Shown one piece after another: positions 26,360 through 35,700 of a DNA stretch of 52,246 bases. The stretch is from the NCBI GenBank assembly GCA_903850505.1, contig CAINLT010000374.1:1-52246 (forward strand), read 5' to 3'. A program made the position numbers and the translations under genes. The notes under the pieces are model-generated. The model had not been told where the DNA came from. It saw nothing but the letters and a program-made list of their open reading frames with translations, and ran no database searches. This DNA comes from an uncultured Myxococcales bacterium (GTDB lineage Bacteria; Myxococcota_A; UBA9042). How positions within the stretch are numbered: position 1 is the first letter of the stretch; each line of letters starts with the position of its first letter.

Positions 26360-26388
26360 TTGACGTTGCCGCGACGCTTCCCTACGCT
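26360..26388 (+). promoter_or_regulatory. Predicted promoter of the PilZ gene
   Basis: TTGACG (26360-26365), 17-bp spacer, TACGCT (26383-26388); implied start near 26395, about 36 nt before the ATG. Confidence 0.45.
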
Positions 26389-26430
26389 CCTCTGGCCGAG
26401 TCGCCCCCATCGACAGCAAAGCCTTCCATC

Positions 26431-26904
26431 ATGACAATTCGCGACGACCAGCCCCGATCTGAGACTGCCATTCGCCCGACGACGGCAGAGGTGATGTCGA
26501 CAACCGGCAATCATCGGATTGAAGGGCCAATCGAGCGGCGAACTTCGCGGCGCGTCACGGTTGACCTGTTTGTGCAGGAGAACGACGGCGAGCGGGTTTG
26601 GCTGCATCCGGCGACCAACCTCAGCGCGTCAGGCATCTTCATTGAGAGCCACTCCTATTCGCTGGGCAACGCCTCCTCGCGGCAGTTCATCCAGCTGCAG
26701 TTTCAGTTGCCTGACGCCTCGCCGCCGATTCGCGCGCGCGGGCAGGTGCTGGGCGCGCGGCGTGTGCGCGGGTTCTCCCACGGTCTGGCCGTGCGCTTTC
26801 TGGACCTGAGCGACAGCGATCGCGACCGGCTGGCGGAATTCGTCGCGCGCCGACTCGCCGCCGGCGACGGTGAGGGGCCGGAGAACGAAGCCGCGCCTAC
26901 CTAG
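26431..26904 (+). CDS. PilZ domain protein
   Basis: The 157-aa protein carries the two PilZ sites for cyclic di-GMP: an Arg cluster RRTSRR (about 36-41) and NLSASGIFIE (about 63-72; the usual D/NxSxxG). The strand FSHGLAVRFLDL and a C-terminal helix complete the domain. It would act as a cyclic-di-GMP-responsive effector, perhaps for motility or surface behaviour; partners are unknown. ATG 26431 is chosen because the upstream frame lies in the divergent promoter region. Confidence 0.88.
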   Translation: MTIRDDQPRSETAIRPTTAEVMSTTGNHRIEGPIERRTSRRVTVDLFVQENDGERVWLHPATNLSASGIFIESHSYSLGNASSRQFIQLQFQLPDASPPIRARGQVLGARRVRGFSHGLAVRFLDLSDSDRDRLAEFVARRLAAGDGEGPENEAAPT

Positions 26905-27022
26905 CGCGCCCGCCTGCGGCGATACGCGCGGCGACACAAACTCGTCAGTGAGCGACTTGATTCTGTTGGTGCCCTTAGCCCGGCACGCCCACAAAACGCC
27001 GACGCGAATGCATCCGCGGTGG

Positions 27023-27051
27023 TTGCCGTGGCCGCCGCATCCGCCTAGACT
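27023..27051 (+). promoter_or_regulatory. Predicted promoter of the mtnP operon
   Basis: TTGCCG (27023-27028), 17-bp spacer, TAGACT (27046-27051). Implied start near 27058, about 50 nt before the mtnP ATG. Confidence 0.4.
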
Positions 27052-27108
27052 CCGGCCGCCGTCTGCGGGGTTGCCTGCGGCATTGACCGAGAAGCGCTTG
27101 AGGTTGCC

Positions 27109-28005
27109 ATGAATTCCAGTGCCCATCGCCCCAAAGAGCACGTCGTTCTCGGCGTGATTGGCGGCAGCGGACTGTACGAGATGCCCGGTCTGGAGCGCCT
27201 GCGTGAAGTGCGGGTTTACACCCCGTTTGGCGATCCGTCCGACGCGCTGATCGAAGGCTGGCTGGGCGAGCAGCAACTGTTCTTCCTGCCGCGCCACGGT
27301 CGCGGTCACCGCCTCACGCCGACGGAAATTCCGTATCAGGCCAACATTTGGGCGCTCAAGAGCGTCGGCGTCACGGACATCGTGTCAGTCAGCGCCGTCG
27401 GTTCCATGCGCGAGGACATCCACCCCGGCGACATGGTGCTCGTCGACCAGTTCATCGATCGCACGACGTCACGCCCGCGCACGTTCTTCGATCGCGGTGT
27501 CGTCGCCCACGTCGGCTTTGCCGATCCCGTCAGCCTTCGCGTGCACGCGGCTTTGAAGCGCGCGTGCGAGCACGTCCACGTCCGCCACCACAACGCTGGC
27601 GCGTACGTGTGCATTGAAGGCCCGCAGTTCTCCACCCGCGCCGAGTCCCACACGTTTCGCACGTGGCCGGGCGTCGCCGTCATCGGCATGACCAACTTGC
27701 CGGAAGCGCGGTTGGCGCGCGAAGCCGAGATTCCGTACGCGACGCTGGCGCTCGCGACTGACTACGATTGCTGGCACGAGGGGCACGACGCAGTGACCGT
27801 GGAGCAGGTCATCGCGACGTTGCATGCCAACATTGCCAACGCCCAGAAGATCATCCGCGCGATTGCGATGGACCCGCCGCACGGGCCGTGTCCGTCCCAG
27901 GAAGCGCTGAAGTTCGCCATCATGACGGCGCCCGCCGTGATTCCGCCCGAGGTGCGCGAGCGTCTGGGCCTGTTCATTGACAAGTACCTGCCGCCGAAAG
28001 GCTAA
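27109..28005 (+). CDS. mtnP: S-methyl-5'-thioadenosine phosphorylase
   Basis: The 298-aa protein has all the main MTAP signatures: IGGSGLYEM at the phosphate loop, LPRHGRGHRLTP, GDMVLVDQFIDRT, CIEGPQFSTRAESHTFR for phosphate and ribose contacts, GMTNLPEARLARE, and ATDYDCWH near the base-binding Asp. It cleaves methylthioadenosine (from polyamine synthesis) with phosphate to adenine and methylthioribose-1-phosphate in methionine and purine salvage. It is the first gene of a tight operon with a PfkB-type kinase 12 bp downstream. Confidence 0.95.
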   Translation: MNSSAHRPKEHVVLGVIGGSGLYEMPGLERLREVRVYTPFGDPSDALIEGWLGEQQLFFLPRHGRGHRLTPTEIPYQANIWALKSVGVTDIVSVSAVGSMREDIHPGDMVLVDQFIDRTTSRPRTFFDRGVVAHVGFADPVSLRVHAALKRACEHVHVRHHNAGAYVCIEGPQFSTRAESHTFRTWPGVAVIGMTNLPEARLAREAEIPYATLALATDYDCWHEGHDAVTVEQVIATLHANIANAQKIIRAIAMDPPHGPCPSQEALKFAIMTAPAVIPPEVRERLGLFIDKYLPPKG

Positions 28006-28017
28006 GTGGAGTTTCCC

Positions 28018-28950
28018 ATGCGTCTGCTCGTCGTTGGCTCCGTCGCCTACGATTCTGTCGAAACCGCTTACGGCAAGGTCGATCGCGCCTTGGGTGGTTC
28101 GGCGACGTTTTTTGCCATGGCGTCCTCGCTGCTCGCGCCCACGCACGTCGTGGCGGTGGTCGGCGAAGACTTCCGCCCGAGCGACATGGCGCGCTTGCAG
28201 GCCCGCGGCGTCGACACGTCCGGCATTGAAGTCGTGCCCGGCGAGACGTTCCGCTGGGGCGGCGTCTATTCCCAGCACTTCGAGACGCGCACGACGCTCT
28301 TCACCGAGTTGAACGTGTTCTCCGACTTCTCGCCGCGCGTTCCGCCGCAGCACCGTTCGGCCGAGCTGGTGTTCCTCGCCAACATCCATCCGGCGCTGCA
28401 GTATGAAGTGCTGGACCAGGTCGAGAAGCCGAAATTCGTCGCGCTGGACACGATGAACTTCTGGATTTCCGGCGAGCGCGACGCGCTGGTCAAGGTCCTG
28501 GGCCGCATCGACGCGCTGTTCCTGAACGACGAGGAAGCGTACGCGCTCTCCGGCGTCGGCAACCTGCTGATGGCCGCGCGCGCGATCCAGAAGATGGGCC
28601 CCAAGACCGTCGTCATCAAGCGCGGCGAGCACGGCGCGGTGCTGTTTCACGGCGACACGATTCGCCACACGCCGGCGCTCCTGCTGGATACCGTGCGCGA
28701 TCCCACGGGCGCGGGCGACACGTTCGCGGGCGGCTTCATGGGCTATCTGGCCACGCAGCCGGAGATCAACGTCGCGGCGCTGGAAGGCGCGATGGTCATG
28801 GGCACGCTGGCGGCGTCCGTGAGCGTGGAAGATTTCAGCGTGGATGCGCTGGAACGCGCCGACCTGAAGTCGATCCTGTCGCGGCAGAAGACGCTGCAGA
28901 CGTTGTCGCTGCGGGCGGAACTGGATGAGGCGGCGCTCCTGGCGCGCTAG
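28018..28950 (+). CDS. PfkB family carbohydrate/nucleoside kinase
   Basis: This 310-aa protein is a ribokinase/adenosine-kinase family member. The family motif DPTGAGDTFAGGF (Asp228 to about 240) contains the catalytic base Asp234 and the anion hole; the N-terminal VGSVAYDSVETAYG and GGSATFFAMASSLL mark the substrate pocket. Immediate linkage to mtnP suggests a salvage substrate such as a nucleoside or a thioribose derivative, but the substrate is inferred. GGAG at 28008-28011 sets the ATG at 28018; a GTG directly after the mtnP stop is the alternative. Confidence 0.88.
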   Translation: MRLLVVGSVAYDSVETAYGKVDRALGGSATFFAMASSLLAPTHVVAVVGEDFRPSDMARLQARGVDTSGIEVVPGETFRWGGVYSQHFETRTTLFTELNVFSDFSPRVPPQHRSAELVFLANIHPALQYEVLDQVEKPKFVALDTMNFWISGERDALVKVLGRIDALFLNDEEAYALSGVGNLLMAARAIQKMGPKTVVIKRGEHGAVLFHGDTIRHTPALLLDTVRDPTGAGDTFAGGFMGYLATQPEINVAALEGAMVMGTLAASVSVEDFSVDALERADLKSILSRQKTLQTLSLRAELDEAALLAR

Positions 28951-28962
28951 AGGAGGCCGAGC

Positions 28963-29847
28963 ATGGCAGGCAAACCGCAGACCAAGCCGCCGATGTGGCT
29001 CAACCTGCTGAGCAATCCGCAGGTGTCCCAGGCGATGGGGCGGCTCGTCCGCCTGCGCGCGCCCAAGCCCGTGCTGCAGACCGCCATCAAGACGTTCTGC
29101 AAGCTGTACGGCGCCGATCCGTCGGAAGCCGAGCGGCCTCTGGAAGATTTCACCACGTTCCAGGATTTCTTCACGCGGCGCCTGAAGCCGGGTGCGCGGC
29201 CGATTGAGCGCGCGCTTGGCGTCCTGCCGTCGCCGGCCGATGGCGTGCTGTCGATCTCCGGGTCGCTGGCCAATGACACGCTGATTCAGGCCAAGGGCAT
29301 CGATTACACGCTCGACGCGCTGATGGGCGGCAAGGAAGACGCCGACCCGTATCGCGGCGGGTCGTATGCCGTCGTCTATCTGGCGCCCAAGAATTACCAC
29401 CGCGTGCACAGCCCGTGGCAGGGCGAGATCGTGAAGTGGCGCTACATCGCCGGACCGCTGTATCCGGTCAACAAGATGGGCATCCAGCACGTGCCGGGGC
29501 TCTTCGCCCGCAACGAGCGCATCATCGGCCACTGCGAGACGGAATTCGGCAAGGCCGCGCTCATCATGGTCGGCGCCACGTGCGTCGGCCACATGCGCGT
29601 CTGCTTCAGCGACTTGTGCACCATTGAGGGCAAGCCCACGGGCGACCTCACGCGCCTGACGCCGCCGGTCAGCCAGTCGCGCGGCGACGAGTTCGGCGTG
29701 TTTGAGATGGGTTCCACTGTCGTGCTGGTGTTCGCCAATCCGGACGTCGAGCCCCTGCTGGCGATTCCGTCGCCAGTGCTGCAAGGCCAGGGCATCCTGC
29801 GCGTTGCGCCACCCGTCTCCAGCCGCGAGAAACGCCATGGAGTCTGA
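28963..29847 (+). CDS. psd: Phosphatidylserine decarboxylase
   Basis: The 294-aa proenzyme carries the full self-processing set: PADG with Asp93, YHRVHSP with His146 and His149, and MGST with Ser251. Cleavage before Ser251 would make the pyruvoyl group (E. coli uses LGST and an Asp/His/Ser triad). It makes phosphatidylethanolamine from phosphatidylserine at the inner membrane. The length is close to the bacterial norm. AGGAGG at 28951-28956 sets the start. It is in the middle of the operon, 12 bp after the kinase gene and 2 bp before the exonuclease gene. Confidence 0.95.
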   Translation: MAGKPQTKPPMWLNLLSNPQVSQAMGRLVRLRAPKPVLQTAIKTFCKLYGADPSEAERPLEDFTTFQDFFTRRLKPGARPIERALGVLPSPADGVLSISGSLANDTLIQAKGIDYTLDALMGGKEDADPYRGGSYAVVYLAPKNYHRVHSPWQGEIVKWRYIAGPLYPVNKMGIQHVPGLFARNERIIGHCETEFGKAALIMVGATCVGHMRVCFSDLCTIEGKPTGDLTRLTPPVSQSRGDEFGVFEMGSTVVLVFANPDVEPLLAIPSPVLQGQGILRVAPPVSSREKRHGV

Positions 29848-29849
29848 TC

Positions 29850-30626
29850 ATGGCCATCCTGGACGCCAGCACGCCTGACCCGCGGCCGTGGTACCACCTG
29901 CCGCTGGCGGTGCTGGACACGGAAACGACGGGACTTTCACCGGAAACGGGCGACTGCGTCATTGAAGTGGCGGTGATTCACTTTGAGAATGGCGAGGTGA
30001 CGGACCGCTGGTCGACGCTGCTCGATCCCGGCATCGCGCTGCATCCGGACGTGACGCGCCTGACCGGCATCACGCCCGACGACCTGGTGAACCAGCCGCG
30101 CTTCGCCGACGTTGCGGACGAGCTGCTGCAGCGCCTTCGCGGTCGGGTCCTTGTTGCGTACAACGTGCCGTTTGACCGCAGCTTCCTGATTCACGAGTTC
30201 GCGCGCATCGGCAAGACCCTGCCTGAAGGCGCCAAGTGGCTGGACCCGCTGGTGATTGCCCGCCAGACCCAGAAGGGCCAGGGCAACATGAAGCTGGGCA
30301 CGGTCGCCAAACGGCTGAGCGTGCAGTTGGACGAGGCGCACCGCGCGCAGGCGGACGCGGAGTGCGCGGGCAAAGTGCTGTTGGCGCTGGGCAAGACGGC
30401 GAGCTTGCCGGAAGAACTCGATGCGCTGCTCGACATCCAGGAGCGCTGGGAAGCGGCACAGGAGGCGGAGCGTTCCGGCTGGCGGTCGCGGCAGCAGCAG
30501 GGGCGCGGCAATCGGCCGCTGGTCGATGATGGTTCGCCGCGCAATGCCCTGGGCGCTGCCTATCCGCATGGCGACGAGCTGGATCCCGTCCGCTACATGT
30601 TCCTTCGACTCGCGGGGCGTGGCTGA
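29850..30626 (+). CDS. DnaQ-like 3'-5' exonuclease (DEDDh)
   Basis: The 258-aa protein shows DEDDh exonuclease motifs: Exo I VLDTETTGLSP with Asp23 and Glu25, Exo II VAYNVPFDRSFL with the second Asp, and Exo III HRAQADAE with His and Asp. The order and spacing fit the proofreading (epsilon) superfamily. About 60 C-terminal residues rich in Arg and Gln extend beyond the nuclease domain. It may be an epsilon-like proofreader, RNase T or a repair nuclease; sequence alone does not decide. Its stop overlaps the mgtE start (TGATG). Confidence 0.9.
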   Translation: MAILDASTPDPRPWYHLPLAVLDTETTGLSPETGDCVIEVAVIHFENGEVTDRWSTLLDPGIALHPDVTRLTGITPDDLVNQPRFADVADELLQRLRGRVLVAYNVPFDRSFLIHEFARIGKTLPEGAKWLDPLVIARQTQKGQGNMKLGTVAKRLSVQLDEAHRAQADAECAGKVLLALGKTASLPEELDALLDIQERWEAAQEAERSGWRSRQQQGRGNRPLVDDGSPRNALGAAYPHGDELDPVRYMFLRLAGRG

Positions 30627-31981
30627 TGGATAGCACTCTCCAGGAACTGGATCTCGATCTGCAAGCGCTCCTGTCGCAAAGTCCGGAGGCGATCCGCGCC
30701 GCGTATGCGGATCTGCACGCCCAGGATTTTGCCGACCTGATTGAGCGCGCCGATTTGGCGGAAGCGGAACGGCTGCTGCTGGCGCTGGACGCGGACGACG
30801 CGGCCAACGTGCTCGAGTACATCGACAGCGATCGGCAAGTCGAGCTGGTTGAACGGCTCGGCGCCAAGCGCGCGGCGCGCATCGTGGAAGAGATGTCCGC
30901 GGATGACGCGGCGGAGCTGTTTGGCGACCTGGACGACCACGTCGCAGAAGCGGTGCTCGCGCAGATGGACCCTGAGGACGCGGCGGAAGTGCGCGCGCTG
31001 GCCAAGTGGGAAGAAGGCAGCGTCGGCGCGTTGATGACGACTGAAGTGTTGAAGGTGCCGGTCGACATGACCGTCGCGGCGGTGATCGAGCGCGTGCGCC
31101 AACGCGCCGAGGAAGTGGAGACGGTTTCGTACGTCTACGTCGTCGGTACGGGCGACGTGATGGTCGGCGTCGTGTCCCTGCGCGAGCTGATCCTGGCGCA
31201 TCCGGACAAGCCGATCGCCGACGTCATGCGCGAAGAAGTCATCTGCGTGCTGCCCACGACCGACGAGGACAAAGCCGCCAAGCTGATTGAGCACTACGAT
31301 CTCGTGGCGCTGCCCGTGGTCGATGAACAGCGGCGGCTGCTGGGGCTCGTGACGGTCGACGACGTGATGGATTTTCTGGCGCAGCAGGCGACGTCCGACT
31401 TCCAGCGTATGGGCGCGGTGCAGCCGGTCGAGACCTCCTATTTCGATACCGGGTTCTGGGGCTATTTTGTCCGCCGTGCGCCGTGGCTTGTGGCCCTGCT
31501 GTTGCCGGAGATGCTGACCGGCGGCGCGATGAGCCATTTTGAGGACCTCATCAAGAAGGTGACGGTGCTCGTGCTGTTCGTGCCGCTCATCCTCTCGTCG
31601 GGCGGCAATTCCGGTTCCCAGTCCGCGTCCATCATCATCCGCGCGCTGGCGCTGGGTGAGGTGGTGCCGCGTCACGCGTGGCTGGTCTTCCGTCGGGAAA
31701 TCGGCATGGGGCTGTTGCTCGGCGTGACGCTGGGCATCGTCGGCATGGTGCGCGCGCTGCTGTGGGGCGGCGGCGTTGACGTGACGATGGTCGTTGGCCT
31801 GTCGCTGATTTGCGTGGTGACGGTCGGCACGGTGCTGGGCTCCATGTTGCCGCTCCTGCTGCAAAAAGTCGGCCTCAATCCCGCGGATTCGTCCACGCCG
31901 TTCATCGCGTCCATCTCCGATATCCTCGGTATTTTGGTGTACTTCTCGATCGCCCGGGCTCTCCTTGGCTTGGGTGGCTAG
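30626..31981 (+). CDS. mgtE: Magnesium transporter MgtE
   Basis: The 451-aa protein has the MgtE layout: helical superhelical N domain (about 1-130, with AANVLEYIDSDRQVELVERL), two CBS domains (about 130-255, first ALMTTEVLKVPVDMTVAAV), a plug helix, and a membrane domain of five helices with the characteristic PLILSSGGNSGSQSA and the pore-lining Asp in ISDILGILVYF. It is a gated Mg2+ channel; the N and CBS domains sense cytosolic Mg2+. No Mg2+-responsive leader is seen since the gene lies inside an operon. Confidence 0.95.
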   Translation: MDSTLQELDLDLQALLSQSPEAIRAAYADLHAQDFADLIERADLAEAERLLLALDADDAANVLEYIDSDRQVELVERLGAKRAARIVEEMSADDAAELFGDLDDHVAEAVLAQMDPEDAAEVRALAKWEEGSVGALMTTEVLKVPVDMTVAAVIERVRQRAEEVETVSYVYVVGTGDVMVGVVSLRELILAHPDKPIADVMREEVICVLPTTDEDKAAKLIEHYDLVALPVVDEQRRLLGLVTVDDVMDFLAQQATSDFQRMGAVQPVETSYFDTGFWGYFVRRAPWLVALLLPEMLTGGAMSHFEDLIKKVTVLVLFVPLILSSGGNSGSQSASIIIRALALGEVVPRHAWLVFRREIGMGLLLGVTLGIVGMVRALLWGGGVDVTMVVGLSLICVVTVGTVLGSMLPLLLQKVGLNPADSSTPFIASISDILGILVYFSIARALLGLGG

Positions 31982-32629
31982 ATGGCGACGGAGATTGAAA
32001 TCAAGCGGATCCTGGATGCGCCCGGCTACGCCCGCCTGCGCGCGCACCTGGACACGCTCGTTGCGCCCGAGCGCCAGGAGCAGGTCAACCACTACCTCGA
32101 CCTGCCCAACGCGGCGCTCCGCCAGAACGGCGCGATGTTGCGGCTGCGGCGCGTGGGCGACCGGCTGATCCTGACGCTGAAAGCGCGCGCCAACGTCAGC
32201 AACGGCGTGCTGCGGGCCCAGGAACTGGAGCGCGAACTGACTTCGGCCGACGAGCGGGCCTTTTGGCTGCAGCAGCCGCTCCGTTGGACGCAAGCGGTCG
32301 CGCGACTGGGCGACTGGCTGGAGCTGACGGGGCTGGCGGTGCTGGCGGATCGCGACGAGCCGCTGCGGGAAGTCGGCAGTACGGCGAATCTGCGCTGCGT
32401 CTATCGGCTGCCCCATGGCGTGGATGCGTGGCAGCAGCCGCTGACGCTGGAGCTGGACCACACGCGCTATCCGGGCGATGTCGACCGGCTGGAACTGGAG
32501 TGCGAGCACGCCGACGCGGTGGCGCTGCAGCCGGTCCTGGAAGCTTGGCTCACCGCGCAGGGTGTCGCGACCGTGCCCGCGACGGAGACGAAGTACGCAC
32601 AATTCCTCCGGCTCGCCGCCATCGCGTGA
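31982..32629 (+). CDS. CYTH domain protein (class IV adenylate cyclase / thiamine triphosphatase-like)
   Basis: The 215-aa protein starts MATEIEIKRIL, the ExExK motif of the CYTH tunnel fold, followed by YLDLPNAALRQNGAMLRLRR, LTLKAR and LELDHTRYP as expected strands; ETKYAQFL near the end is the usual C-terminal segment. CYTH enzymes act on triphosphates with divalent metal; the substrate could be inorganic triphosphate, thiamine triphosphate or ATP. It starts directly after the mgtE stop. Confidence 0.9.
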   Translation: MATEIEIKRILDAPGYARLRAHLDTLVAPERQEQVNHYLDLPNAALRQNGAMLRLRRVGDRLILTLKARANVSNGVLRAQELERELTSADERAFWLQQPLRWTQAVARLGDWLELTGLAVLADRDEPLREVGSTANLRCVYRLPHGVDAWQQPLTLELDHTRYPGDVDRLELECEHADAVALQPVLEAWLTAQGVATVPATETKYAQFLRLAAIA

Positions 32630-32751
32630 CGCGCGCCGTGACAAAGGGATGACCGCAGGTTGCCGCGGCGTTCCAGGAATCTGCCATCATGCACCAGTGC
32701 CTGCGATGGGCGCGCCGGCTGCGCACCTTGCAGTTGGGACGGAGCGCCTCA

Positions 32752-35700
32752 ATGGCCAGCCATTTCGACGAAACCGTCTATCGGTCCCTCTACGAACACA
32801 GTGACGACTGCATCTTGTTAGCGACCGCGGACGGCGTAATCCTCGCCGCCAATCCCGCCGCTTGCCGGTTATTCGGTCGGACGGAGGTTGAGCTTTGCGC
32901 CCTTGGCCGCGCAGGCTTGGTCGATGCTTCTGACCCGCGCGTCGCCGCGTTCCTGACCGAACGCAAGAAGGCCAGCCATGCGTGTGCGGAAATAGCCCTG
33001 CGCCGCGCGGACGGCACGCGCTTTGACGCCGACGTGAGGTCCGCGGACTTTCAGGACAGCGCTGGCGAAACGCGAACGGTGCTCATCGCCCGCGACCTGA
33101 CCGCGCGCAAACGTCTGGAGCAGGAGAAAAGCCAGTACTTCCGATTCTTCATGCTGTCCGACGACCCGATGTGCATCGCCGATCCATTCGGCTGTTTCAA
33201 CGCAGTCAACGGCGCGTTCGTGGCGCTGCTGGGGTACTCCGAGCGCGAACTGCTCGCTCGGCCGTTTCTCGATTTTGTCCATGACGCCGATCGCGAGAGC
33301 ACCGCGCTCGAGATGAAGCTTCAGGTGGCCGAGCGTCCCTCGCTGAACTTCAAGAACCGCTACGTCCGCAAGGACGGTCGGGTCATCCTCTTGTCCTGGA
33401 AAGCGTACTTCGACGCGACGGACAAGCTGACGTATGCCTTGGCGCGCGACATCACCGAGAGCGATCGGGCCGAAGCGGCGCTGCGCGAGAGTGAGGCGCG
33501 CTACCGTTCAGTAGTCGCGACGATGGCGGAAGGCTTGGTCTTTCACGGTGCGGACGGCTCCGTCATCGCCACCAATCCGGCGGGACAACAGATCCTGGGG
33601 CGTCTCGACGATGCCATCGTCGGCCACCGATCGGACGATCCGCAGTGGGCGGCCATTCGCGAGGACGGGAGCCCGTTTCCGGGCGATCAACACCCGACTT
33701 CCGTTACGCAGAGGACTCGGCAGCCGCAATCCAACGTCGTCATGGGTGTGCGCACCAGTCGCGGCGAACGGCGTTGGCTGTCCATCAACACGATGCCGGT
33801 GGGCGACGATGCGGGCATCGGTGCGGGCGGCGTGATCGCGACGTTCCGCGACGTCACGGAGAAGCGGCGCAGCGAGGCGGAGATTCGCAAGCTGTCGTTG
33901 GCGGTCGACCAGAGCCCCGAGAGCATCATGATCACCGACCTGGAAGGCGTGATCGAGTACGTGAATGAAGCGTGCGTGCGGGTTTCCGGCTACAGCCGGG
34001 ATGAGATGCTCGGAGAGCCGGCGAGCCTGCTCAAATCGGGGCGGACGCCGCGCAGCACGTACACGTTGATGTGGGATCGATTGGCCCGTGGCCAGACGTG
34101 GACGGGGCAGTTCGTGAACAGGCGCAAGGATGGCAGCGCGTACACGGAATCGGCCATCGTCACGCCGATTCTCGCGCCCCATGGCGGTGTGACGCACTAC
34201 CTCGCCATCAAGCAGGACATCACGGAACAGCGCCAGATGGCTGCCGAACTGGAACAGCACCGGCTCCACCTGGAGGAGCTCGTGGCGCAACGCACGGCGG
34301 AGCTCGGTGAGGCGCGCGCGCAAGCGGATGCGGCAAACGTCGCCAAGAGCGCGTTTCTCGCCAATATGAGCCACGAGATCCGCACGCCGATGAACGCCAT
34401 TCTCGGCCTCACGCACCTGCTGCGGCGGTCGTCGCCGACGATTGAACAGGCCGCGAGCTTGGACAAGATCGTCCTTTCGGCGCGTCATCTGCTGTCGCTG
34501 ATCGATGACATTCTCGACTTGTCCAAGATCGAAGCGGGCAAGATGACGGTCGAACACACCGATTTTCAACTCGCGAGCGTCATGAAGGACGTCGTCGACA
34601 TTGTCCGGGCGCGCGCGGAGGAGAAGGGACTGGAGCTCACCCATGAGATGGCGCCCGGCTTGCCGTTGATTCTCAAGGGCGATCCGCTGCGGTTGCAGCA
34701 AATCCTGCTGAATCTCGGCTCGAATGCGGTGAAGTTCACGGCCCACGGCGCGGTCGCCATCAGCGCGGCGCTTGTGGAGTCGGACAATCCCCACATCGCG
34801 CAACTCCGCTTCGAGGTGCGGGACACCGGTATCGGCCTCGACACGGCGCAACGCGCGCGGCTCTTCCAGCCGTTCCAACAGGCCGACGCATCCACGACGC
34901 GCCGGTTTGGCGGCACCGGTCTCGGACTTGTCATCTGCCGGCGGCTCGTCGACTTGATGGGCGGGAGCATCGGCCTCACGAGCGAGCCGGGCGTGGGCAC
35001 CACGTTCTGGTTCACGGTGCCGCTGGAGCGCAGTGAAGCGACGGTGCGCAGCGCGTGGGCGAGCGGCGTCATCACGCCCTTTGACGCGGCCCTGCCAGCC
35101 CGGACGCTGCGCATCCTGCTTGTGGAAGACGACGCCATCAATCAGGAGGTCGCCTGCGAGCTGCTCCGGAGCGTGGGGCACAGCGTCGACGTGGCGGCGA
35201 ACGGTCAGCAGGCCCTGGAACGGGCGGCGCAACACGCGTACGACTTGGTGCTCATGGACGTGCAGATGCCGGTCATGGACGGCCTGGATGCGACGCGGCG
35301 GCTGCGGCGGATGCCGGAGTATGCGCGGACGCCGATCCTGGCGATGACGGCCAACGCGTTCCACGAGGACCGCGCGCGCTGCATGGAGGCCGGCATGGAC
35401 GATTTTATCGCCAAGCCGGTGGATCCGGACCGGATGTTCGCGACGATCCAGCGCTGGGGAATGGAGCCGGGGCGCGTGCCTGTGCCGGACGTGGTTTCGC
35501 AGGATAGCGCGTTGCTGCGTGAGCGGATTACCGCCATCGCCGGGCTTGAGGTTGCGCTGGGGCTGCGATCTGTTCAAGGGCGTTGGCCGAGCTACGAGCG
35601 GTTTCTCGGCCGATTCGCCAACGACCATCAGGCCGATATCGCCGAGATCCGCGGCGCGCTGGCCAGCGGGCGCTGGGAGGACGGCCGCCGTGTGGCGCAC

